A stretch of 64,000 bases of DNA. Source: Caldifarciminota bacterium (GTDB lineage: Bacteria > Hydrothermota > Tepidihabitantia > Tepidihabitantales > Tepidihabitantaceae). Position numbers and translations under genes: made by a program. A model generated the notes under the pieces. It ran no database searches, had not been told where the DNA came from, and was given only the letters and a program-made list of their open reading frames with translations. Location of the stretch: contig JAOABP010000004.1 in NCBI GenBank assembly GCA_026418295.1, positions 62,001 through 126,000 of the forward strand, written 5' to 3'. Positions 48,561 to 55,847 of this stretch are shown here, one piece after another; within the stretch, counting starts at the first letter, position 1, and each line of letters begins with the position of its first letter.

Positions 48561-49896
48561 CCACTTTGCGTTCAACTCTGGCATTACTGCGGATGAAATA
48601 CACCCCTGGTGCCAGACCCCGCACATCATTGGCACCGGGCACAAGCTCCAAGACCCGCCTGCCGGTGATGTCCACCAGCACCGGTTTACCTGCCACTCCT
48701 GCCCGCTCTGGCAGATACAGGATACTGCGGACCAGAGTCGGCTCAGATTTTGCCGGCGATGACACCTCTGCCCGCTCCTCAACCCCGACCAGACTGTCCC
48801 GGAAGATATAGATAGCAGAATCTTCTGAGGAAGAAATATAGATTTTGCGGTCAACAGGGTTGCAGTAAATTTGAGCAATCAAGGGAATTTGATAGCAGCT
48901 TTGCCCGATGAGTGAATCGGTCGCACAATCATAAACAGATATGAATGATCGAACTACCCCCTGATTGGCAGTGCAGGATACCACATACAGCCGGTTGCTC
49001 CACGGTGCATAGTCCATTCCCCAGAACTTGCCGGCACGATAGTTCAAGCTTCTCGTAACCCAAGGCTGGACATGAATTCCGCCGACAATTGAATCCGTCC
49101 CCGGATCAATTATTAGAATCGTATCTCCATAAAACCCTGGCGCTCTGGTGACAACTGATGGAAAATAAACCTTATTCACTGAGGGGACGTATTTCAGTTG
49201 CCAGACCGACAATTCGGAGGTGAAGAATACTATGTTATCAAAACGCTTGATTACCGTATCGCACGCACAATCTATTACTGCCGTCCCGTCATGTTCGCCC
49301 GCTACATAAATTTTGCGATACTGAGGAAGATAAATGCCCGCTGCTGGTTTGTACAATCCGGTTCTTATCACCTTCTGCACCTCTCCAGAAACACAGTCTA
49401 CCACCGTAATCCAGTCTGTCCGGTCAAACTCTTGGATTGAAGAAAGGTACATTTTATTACCAACGGAATCCCACCACATCGTGGCACTTGTAGGATAACC
49501 AAGGATACAGCTCACGATACTGTCTGAGGCACAATCAATTACAAAAATCTGCCCCTCCCGCCAATCTCGAGCAGCCGAGGTGAACAACCGGTCCGAAGTA
49601 GAACTATATCCCAGTCCATTTATAGAATAGAGATTAAATGGGCAGGTAACACCTGCCGGAATTAGCTTGCACATTGTGTCACCCGCGATATCGAACACTG
49701 CAAGTCCGGGAGTATCTCGGGAAGTATAATTATACAACCCCCAGTAAAGCTTCTGGGGATGTCTGCCCGGTAATAGTCCACAACCAGGGTAAGTACCGAT
49801 CATTGTCGTATAAGAAATTGTTCTGATAATCTGTTTACTATCACAGTCAAGCACATAGATATAGTAAATTCCCGAATCTGTTGTATACATATTCAC
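48547..49896 (-). CDS. secreted beta-propeller with C-terminal sorting-like domain; 5' part is in another frame
   Basis: CTD LAPGVYFIRSNARVERKVVIAR; no signal peptide in this frame, but one lies in the 49893-50087 ORF (see findings). Confidence 0.75.
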   Translation of the reverse strand: MNMYTTDSGIYYIYVLDCDSKQIIRTISYTTMIGTYPGCGLLPGRHPQKLYWGLYNYTSRDTPGLAVFDIAGDTMCKLIPAGVTCPFNLYSINGLGYSSTSDRLFTSAARDWREGQIFVIDCASDSIVSCILGYPTSATMWWDSVGNKMYLSSIQEFDRTDWITVVDCVSGEVQKVIRTGLYKPAAGIYLPQYRKIYVAGEHDGTAVIDCACDTVIKRFDNIVFFTSELSVWQLKYVPSVNKVYFPSVVTRAPGFYGDTILIIDPGTDSIVGGIHVQPWVTRSLNYRAGKFWGMDYAPWSNRLYVVSCTANQGVVRSFISVYDCATDSLIGQSCYQIPLIAQIYCNPVDRKIYISSSEDSAIYIFRDSLVGVEERAEVSSPAKSEPTLVRSILYLPERAGVAGKPVLVDITGRRVLELVPGANDVRGLAPGVYFIRSNARVERKVVIAR

Positions 49897-50087
49897 ATAC
49901 AGTTTGTTATTCTGGAGAATATGAAAAAAGAAGCGGGCTTAAACGGAAATCTCATTATAGTATCCAGGACTTGACTAAAAAGCAATCCACTACAGAAGAA
50001 CATCAACATTAACAAGGTGTGTTTCACTAATGCCACCCTTTCTCCGGAGAGGGCAGAAAGCCCTCCCCGGAAATTCCCGCCCACCAT
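49893..50087 (-). CDS. signal-peptide-encoding 5' segment of the 48547-49896 gene, -1 frame relation
   Basis: VKHTLLMLMFFCSGLLFSQVLDTIM resembles the N-terminus of the 46586 paralogue (FLLLFPAVIYSQVLVIDTAI). Confidence 0.65.
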   Translation of the reverse strand: MVGGNFRGGLSALSGERVALVKHTLLMLMFFCSGLLFSQVLDTIMRFPFKPASFFIFSRITNCM

Positions 50088-50130
50088 ACCGCCAGTTTCA
50101 GGTCATTGCCGTTAACACACCATATGCTCC

Positions 50131-50796
50131 TCATTCGTGGGCAAAGCGGTAATATACGCCGATTTTAACCGGCAGCAGTCCGACAGCGCTGAATACCCAG
50201 TTCTGCCGTAACCCGTTGTGCGGTAGGAATGATGGAACCGAGATACTGGTCCAGTTTTGAGTCTCAACAAAAGCCCAGAGTGAACGGCTGAACTGATACC
50301 TTAACCCGGCACCACCGCGGAGGTCATAATAGGGCGTGATCTCACCCATATTATTGAAGCGCATATCCGGCGTGCCCTGATTGCCCCAGAAGCCGCTGAA
50401 ACTGGCTCCTGCCCAGAGATAGGGCGCAAACCGCCACCGGAAAGGAGTCAAGAGCACATCCAGCCCGATACCGGGAAAAAGCAGAATCCCAGCCCCACCG
50501 GCGGTATACAACTGCAGTTCTGCCAGACTCACCCTGCCATAGAGACGCCAGACCGGACCATAAAGCGCATTTAATCCGAGCCCCCAGTAATCATCCTTGA
50601 ATGTAATCCGCCAGAGCTCCTGCCCGGATTGAGGGTCGAAAAACTGCAGAAAGATTTTGTGTCTTGTCCGGCAGAGGGAACCACTCAAACCGATACCCGC
50701 CTTCTCTGCTGACAGCTGACTTGTATTAATCACCAGCCCCAGCAAGACAATTGCAATTCTCCTCATATGCCATTTTACCAGTAGATCGGTTGCCAT
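50131..50796 (-). CDS. hypothetical outer membrane protein
   Basis: signal peptide (alternative start 50766, MRRIAIVLLGLVINTSQLSA); beta-barrel-like C-terminus. Confidence 0.65.
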   Translation of the reverse strand: MATDLLVKWHMRRIAIVLLGLVINTSQLSAEKAGIGLSGSLCRTRHKIFLQFFDPQSGQELWRITFKDDYWGLGLNALYGPVWRLYGRVSLAELQLYTAGGAGILLFPGIGLDVLLTPFRWRFAPYLWAGASFSGFWGNQGTPDMRFNNMGEITPYYDLRGGAGLRYQFSRSLWAFVETQNWTSISVPSFLPHNGLRQNWVFSAVGLLPVKIGVYYRFAHE

Positions 50797-50802
50797 TCAA
50801 GG

Positions 50803-50913
50803 TTTAAGAAACTCACCGTCTCAGTTTAATTATAAGCTGAATCTGAATTCTGTCAATAGATTAACAAATTTTGCATTTTTCATTTTGCACTTTGCATTTT
50901 GCATTGACAAACA
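50803..50913. repeat. intergenic promoter cassette, copy B
   Basis: TTTAATTATAAGCTGAATCTGAATTCTGTCAATAGATTAACAAATTTTGCATTTTTCATTTTGCACTTTGCAT. Confidence 0.85.
50829..50856 (-). promoter_or_regulatory. consensus promoter TTGACA-N16-TATAAT in cassette B
   Basis: TTGACAGAATTCAGATTCAGCTTATAAT on the minus strand. Confidence 0.75.
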
Positions 50914-51035
50914 GATTCCTCGACTCGCCTCCGGCTCGCTCGGAATGACATATGCGGATGTGGTCATTTCGACCGGAGCGGAGCCGAAGGCGGAGCGGAG
51001 TGGAGAAATCGCTCTCTCCCCTACCGCGCAATCAC
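50914..51035. repeat. REP-like element, copy 3
   Basis: 122 bp identical to 45121-45242. Confidence 0.9.
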
Positions 51036-51160
51036 CACTTTGCGTTCCACTCCGGCATTACTGCGGATGAAATACACCCTTGCCGGACCCGCAACCCCAT
51101 TTCTGTCTCTCTCATTCCAGTCCACCGTATGCACACCTGCCGCCGCCAACCCGACCTGTA
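51021..51160 (-). pseudogene. out-of-frame fragment of a C-terminal sorting-like domain at the 3' end of the PQQ-propeller gene
   Basis: AAAGVHTVDWNERDRNGVAGPARVYFIRSNAGVERKVVIAR in the +1 frame relative to 51112-52611. Confidence 0.7.
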
Positions 51161-52578
51161 TTCTGGTTGTCGTGCTGGAACTTGGGCCAGGGGCTGTCAG
51201 CAAGCGGCCCAGAACCCTGAATCGCATAAAGGTGGCCATCCTCTGACACAAAATACACCGTGCCATCTGCACCTATCGCCGGAGAGGTCCAAATTCCCCC
51301 TTGAGTCTGGTAACGCCATTTCCAAATGCCATCTGGACCTAAAGCATAGAGAAAACCATCCTCTGACCCAATATACACCGTGCCGTCTGAACCTATCGCT
51401 GGAGAGCGATGTACGTCACCTTCGGTCTCGTAGCGCCATTTGAGCGTCCCATCAGGATTCAAAGCATAGAGGTGGTGGTCCTCTGACCCGAAATACACCG
51501 TGCCGTCTGAACCTATCGCTGGAGAGGAATGAACCTCACCATCGGCCTGGTAGCGCCATTTGAGCGTCCCATCAGGATTCAAAGCATAAAGGTAGCAGAG
51601 TGATGTTGCGAAATACAAAGTGCCGTCTGAGCCTATCGCCGGAGAGGTCAAGACATGCCCATCGGTCTCGTAGCGCCATTTGAGCGTGCCGTCAGGATTC
51701 AAAGCATAAATATACCAAGCCTGGTGAGACCAGTCATCTGAGTCAATATACACCGTGCCATCTGAGCCTATCGCCGGAGGACCCAACATCGCATCTCCGG
51801 TCTGGCAGCGCCATTTAAAAGCCCCTTCAGAGTTCAGAGCATAAATACAGCCATCCTCTGATGCTACATACACCGTGCCATCTGCACCTATCGCCGGAGG
51901 GGAATAGATTGTTCCTACCTCAACTTCGTATTTCCACTTTAAGATGCCGTCAGGGGTGACTGCGTAAACCCCATCGTTATATCCTGTGATGTAAACTGTG
52001 CCGTCCGCGCCTATGGCAGGTGCGGCATAACCGAGAAAATCATCGATCTGACAGCACCATTTGAGAGTGCCGTCCGGATTAATCGCCAGGAGATGGCTGC
52101 GAGGTATGGAAGCTTCGCCGATGTATATTGTTCCCCCAGGACCTACCGCAGGAGATGAGGCAGGTGAACTGAGCACAAACCCTGTCTCCGGATAGCGCCA
52201 TTTCAGGATACCCTCGCCGATTGTCAGGTAGAGCGGCCTTGACCAGGCGGTGAGCCGACCCTTTTTGTCCTGCGCCTGCGCCTTGACCTGATAGTAGCCC
52301 GAAGCACTCCAGGTGTGGCTCATTGTTACCGCCTCACCGGATGGAACAAACCCACTCCAGGCCGATGTGTCGCCATCACCCCAGGAGAACCGGATGGCAA
52401 TACTGTCGGCTTCCGGGTCGGTGGCGGTGGCAGTGAACTGATAAGGGATATTCGGACCGCCAATGGAAACACCTGCTGGCGGCTCCGGGCATCTTGGCGG
52501 GCTATTCTTGCAGGACAGCACCACGACCGTAAGCAGGATACATAAGGCCAGAACCGACCTGAAGGACCGGTTCTTCAT
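51112..52578 (-). CDS. lipoprotein-like PQQ-type beta-propeller repeat protein
   Basis: MKNRSFRSVLALCILLTVVVLSCKNSPP lipobox-like; repeated SPAIGSDGTVYFGSEDHHLYALNPDGTLKWRYET; start placed at internal Met. Confidence 0.85.
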   Translation of the reverse strand: MKNRSFRSVLALCILLTVVVLSCKNSPPRCPEPPAGVSIGGPNIPYQFTATATDPEADSIAIRFSWGDGDTSAWSGFVPSGEAVTMSHTWSASGYYQVKAQAQDKKGRLTAWSRPLYLTIGEGILKWRYPETGFVLSSPASSPAVGPGGTIYIGEASIPRSHLLAINPDGTLKWCCQIDDFLGYAAPAIGADGTVYITGYNDGVYAVTPDGILKWKYEVEVGTIYSPPAIGADGTVYVASEDGCIYALNSEGAFKWRCQTGDAMLGPPAIGSDGTVYIDSDDWSHQAWYIYALNPDGTLKWRYETDGHVLTSPAIGSDGTLYFATSLCYLYALNPDGTLKWRYQADGEVHSSPAIGSDGTVYFGSEDHHLYALNPDGTLKWRYETEGDVHRSPAIGSDGTVYIGSEDGFLYALGPDGIWKWRYQTQGGIWTSPAIGADGTVYFVSEDGHLYAIQGSGPLADSPWPKFQHDNQNTGRVGGGRCAYGGLE

Positions 52579-52826
52579 TAGAATCTCAAGATACGGATAT
52601 CTTGCTACCATCTTTACCGCCGGTCAAGACGGTTCTTTTCTCTTATTCCGATTCCTTTCGGTCATTCCCGGGTACGCAGGAATGACCGGAGAAGTCGTGC
52701 AGGAATCGCCGCTCACGCCCGACATCACCATAATCCCAAAAGTCCTTCCTGTCAAGCAGTTTTGGCCCTTCAAGATAATCCGAGTGTCCCGTGTTTCTCC
52801 CCCTTGGTCTCAGGCGACGAAAAATT

Positions 52827-52997
52827 AGCACCGCCTGCCCGCACCTCACCAGAAGGGTTAAGATTGTGCAGTAAAGGGAGGTAGAAGAATAGAGACTCAC
52901 CGGTTTACCTTAATTATAAGGAGAATCTGAATTCTGGCAACAGATTGACAAATTTTGCATTTTTCATTTTGCACTTTGCATTTTGCAATGACAAACA
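52827..52997. repeat. intergenic promoter cassette, copy C
   Basis: CACCGCCTGCCCGCACCTCACCAGAAGGGTTAAGATTGTGCAGTAAAGGGAG... shared with copy A. Confidence 0.85.
52913..52940 (-). promoter_or_regulatory. promoter TTGCCA-N16-TATAAT in cassette C
   Basis: TTGCCAGAATTCAGATTCTCCTTATAAT on the minus strand. Confidence 0.6.
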
Positions 52998-53090
52998 GAT
53001 TCCTCGACTCGGCTTCGCCTCGCTCGGAATGACAAAAAAGAGCGGGTCATTTCGACCGGAGTGGAGCAATCGTTTCGCTATACCGCCTCA
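52998..53090. repeat. REP-like element, copy 4
   Basis: GATTCCTCGACTCGGCTTCGCCTCGCTCGGAATGACA...GTCATTTCGACCGGAGTGGAGCAATC. Confidence 0.8.
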
Positions 53091-53687
53091 GCCCTGTCCG
53101 GTGCGGACCGACTGGACAATGTCGTAAAAGTTGCAAAACAGTCTTGCGCCGTTTTCTTCTGACCGTTCCGGATGGAACTGGACTCCGTAAAGCGGGAGCC
53201 GGGGATGTCTGATCGCCTCAACCGGACATGAGGGAGAAACCGCACCGATCTCCCAGCCCAGCCGTTCCAGCGATTCCGGGGTGACATACTCCCGGTGGCT
53301 CTCCCGCATCTCCGCCTCCGGACCCAGTCCGGCAAACAGCCGCCAGGGCTGAAACCGGATCCGCTCCATCCGGTCAATGAACTCCGGTCCGCGCTTCACC
53401 TCTGCACCGAAGGAGCGGGCAAGGAGCTGGTGGCCGAAGCAGATGCCGAGCACCGGCAGCAGCAGCGAACGGAGCGCCGCCCGGACCGGTTCGGACACAT
53501 CCCTTTCCGAAAGCATCCACTGGGAGCCGGTGAGGACGACCGCATCGTAAGGGGCAAAATCAAACTCCGGATTCAGCTCCTCCAGCTTCAGCTCAGCAAT
53601 CTCCGAGAAGGGCTGAATCATCTGCCGGTAATAAATGAGCCGGGACTCGGCATCCTTGAGATAGCAGTTAACAAGCAGGGTCTTCAT
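53088..53687 (-). CDS. class I glutamine amidotransferase-like protein
   Basis: VLGICFGHQLLARSFGAEV; YGVQFHPERSEENG. Confidence 0.9.
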   Translation of the reverse strand: MKTLLVNCYLKDAESRLIYYRQMIQPFSEIAELKLEELNPEFDFAPYDAVVLTGSQWMLSERDVSEPVRAALRSLLLPVLGICFGHQLLARSFGAEVKRGPEFIDRMERIRFQPWRLFAGLGPEAEMRESHREYVTPESLERLGWEIGAVSPSCPVEAIRHPRLPLYGVQFHPERSEENGARLFCNFYDIVQSVRTGQG

Positions 53688-54457
53688 CCGGAGCGGAAGC
53701 GGTTGATATAGGCATAGGCTTCGTGGTGGTGGATCGATTCAAAGCTCTCCACCTCAACCAGATAGCCGGTGATCTGAGGGTGGGCATCAAGCCGCTGTGC
53801 CACCTTGCGCACCACATCCTCAACAAATGCCGGGTTGTCCAGCGCCTGGGCGGTCAGGTGCTTCTCATCCTCCCGCTCCAGGAGCGAATACACCTCGCTC
53901 GAACCGCACTCCTCCAGAAGATCAATCAGGTCCTCAATCCAGACAAACCCCTTGAACTCCACGACCGCCCGGATCTCAGCCCGCTGGTTGTGCCCGCCTC
54001 TGCCGGACATCTCCCTGGAGCAGGGGCAGAGGGTCGTTACCGGCACCGCCACTCCGAGCCGGAGCACAAACCGGTCGCTCAGGCTGGCGCTGATCCAGCA
54101 CCGGTAGTCCATCTGGGAACGGACCCCGGAAACCGGCGCGCACTTCTCCACAAAGTAGGGAAACTCCATCTCGAGATGGGCAGAGTTGGCGCCGAGCCGT
54201 TCCCGCATCTCCTTGAGAATCGTGCCCAGCTTGTGGACATCGATCTCCCGGTGATACCGGTTGAGGATCTCAACAAACCTGCCCATGAAGGTGCCGCGCT
54301 GCTCCTTGGGCAGATCAACAAACATGCTGATTGTGGCGATCGTGTGCTGACGGTTGTGCGCCTTGTCCAGAAGGACGATCGGATAGCGCAGGTTCTTGAC
54401 CCCGACCTTGTCAATCGGAATCGAACCCTCAGGCTGCTGCCTGCGGATGTCCTCCAT
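53684..54457 (-). CDS. folE2: GTP cyclohydrolase FolE2
   Basis: VGVKNLRYPIVLLDKAHNRQHTIATISMFVDLP; PVTTLCPCSREMSGRGGHNQRAEI. Confidence 0.92.
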   Translation of the reverse strand: MEDIRRQQPEGSIPIDKVGVKNLRYPIVLLDKAHNRQHTIATISMFVDLPKEQRGTFMGRFVEILNRYHREIDVHKLGTILKEMRERLGANSAHLEMEFPYFVEKCAPVSGVRSQMDYRCWISASLSDRFVLRLGVAVPVTTLCPCSREMSGRGGHNQRAEIRAVVEFKGFVWIEDLIDLLEECGSSEVYSLLEREDEKHLTAQALDNPAFVEDVVRKVAQRLDAHPQITGYLVEVESFESIHHHEAYAYINRFRSG

Positions 54458-54466
54458 CAGTCAGGG

Positions 54467-55450
54467 CTATGCCCCTTCCGGGGGCCAGCCCAGTTTCCCC
54501 TCCTTATGCCTTCTGCCCAGCACCTCAAGCATATCCCTGACCATTGCCGGCAGGTCATAATCGGGCTTCCAGCCCCACTCCTCCCGGGCAGCCGAATCAT
54601 CAATGGACTCGGGCCAGGAGTCGGCGATCTGCTGGCGGAAGTCGGGTTCGTAGGTGACCTCAAAGTCCGGAATGTGCTTTCTGATCTCGGCAGCCAGCTC
54701 GCCCGCGGAAAAGCTCATTGCGGTGACATTGAAGTCGCAGTGGTGCTTGAGCCTCTCCAGTGGTGCCTCAGCAAGCATGATTGTTGATTTGATGCAGTCG
54801 GGCATGTACATCATCGGCAGGCGGGTATCCTCCCGGAGGAAGCATTTATAACGCTTGAACTTGATTGCGGCATAGAAGATCTCAACCGCATAATCGGTCG
54901 TGCCACCACCCGGCAGGGTAACATTGGAGATGATGCCCGGATAGCGCAGTCCGCGCACATCCAGACCGAAGCGCCGGAAGTAGTAGTCACCGAGCAGTTC
55001 ACCCGCCACCTTGGTGATGCCATACATCGTCCTCGGTTTGAGAATCGTCTCATTGGGGGTATTCTTGCGCGGGGTCTCGGGTCCGAACACCGCAATCGAG
55101 CTGGGCACAATCACCCGAGCCATGTTGTGCTCCCGCGCCACCTCGAGCACATTATAGAGCCCGTTGATATTCACATCCCAGGCGAGCTGAGGATTTTTCT
55201 CACCGGCTGCGGACAGAATCGCTGCCAGATGGAAAATGGTGTCAATATTGTGCTTTCTTACCACCTCCTCAATCGTCTCCCGCTTCGCAACATCAATAAA
55301 GTAGAATGGTCCGGACTCCAGCAGTTCCCTGCTCGGCTGGGTCTTTCTGCCGGTGGCGATCACATTTTCCGCCCCGTAACGCTGACGGAGCGCCAGCGTC
55401 AGCTCCGAACCGATCTGACCGACTGCGCCGGTCACCAGTATCTTCTTCAT
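54467..55450 (-). CDS. NAD-dependent epimerase/dehydratase (SDR; L-threonine dehydrogenase-like)
   Basis: MKKILVTGAVGQIGSELTLALRQRYGAENVIATGRK; MYGITKVAGELL; start placed at internal Met (ORF track start 55477). Confidence 0.88.
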   Translation of the reverse strand: MKKILVTGAVGQIGSELTLALRQRYGAENVIATGRKTQPSRELLESGPFYFIDVAKRETIEEVVRKHNIDTIFHLAAILSAAGEKNPQLAWDVNINGLYNVLEVAREHNMARVIVPSSIAVFGPETPRKNTPNETILKPRTMYGITKVAGELLGDYYFRRFGLDVRGLRYPGIISNVTLPGGGTTDYAVEIFYAAIKFKRYKCFLREDTRLPMMYMPDCIKSTIMLAEAPLERLKHHCDFNVTAMSFSAGELAAEIRKHIPDFEVTYEPDFRQQIADSWPESIDDSAAREEWGWKPDYDLPAMVRDMLEVLGRRHKEGKLGWPPEGA

Positions 55451-55584
55451 TGGTCTGGTCTGACTCATTCTGATCACTCCTTTTCTGGTTATCTTTGTTT
55501 CAAAATATTAACATCAGCCCCTGACAATGCAAGAGTGGACAAACGGTCCGGAAATTGCTATACTCTGAAAAAATTGAGTCGCAC

Positions 55585-55660
55585 GGTGAGTGTAGCTCAA
55601 TTAGGTCAGAGCACCTGACTGTGGCTCAGGATGTTGGGGGTTCGAGTCCCCTCACTCACC
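55585..55660 (+). tRNA. tRNA-His (anticodon GTG)
   Basis: cloverleaf with acceptor GTGAGTG/CACTCAC, anticodon loop around GTG, TTCGAGT T-loop, encoded G-1. Confidence 0.95.
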
Positions 55661-55671
55661 CTCAAATGAAT

Positions 55672-55745
55672 GCGTCCGTAGCTCAACTGGATAGAGCGCC
55701 GGGCTTCGAACCCGTAGGCTGCGCGTTCGAGTCGCGCCGGGCGCA
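55672..55745 (+). tRNA. tRNA-Arg (anticodon TCG)
   Basis: acceptor GCGTCCG/CGGGCGC; anticodon loop CTTCGAA. Confidence 0.92.
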
Positions 55746-55765
55746 GATGAAAAATGGTAATTTGT

Positions 55766-55839
55766 GCCCCGCTAGCTCAACCTGGCAGAGCAACGGATTC
55801 TTAATCCGTGGGTTGCAGGTTCAATTCCTGCGCGGGGTA
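55766..55839 (+). tRNA. tRNA-Lys (anticodon CTT)
   Basis: acceptor GCCCCGC/GCGGGGT; anticodon loop TTCTTAA. Confidence 0.93.
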
Positions 55840-55847
55840 TAGAATTA

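Noticed and set aside
51240-52200. Regularly spaced repeats considered as a CRISPR array
   Set aside because: Period is 120 bp and in frame with PQQ blades of a continuous ORF; no spacer/repeat pattern and no cas genes.
53723-54787. 354-aa plus-strand ORF
   Set aside because: Antisense to well-supported folE2 and epimerase genes; high-GC mirror ORF.
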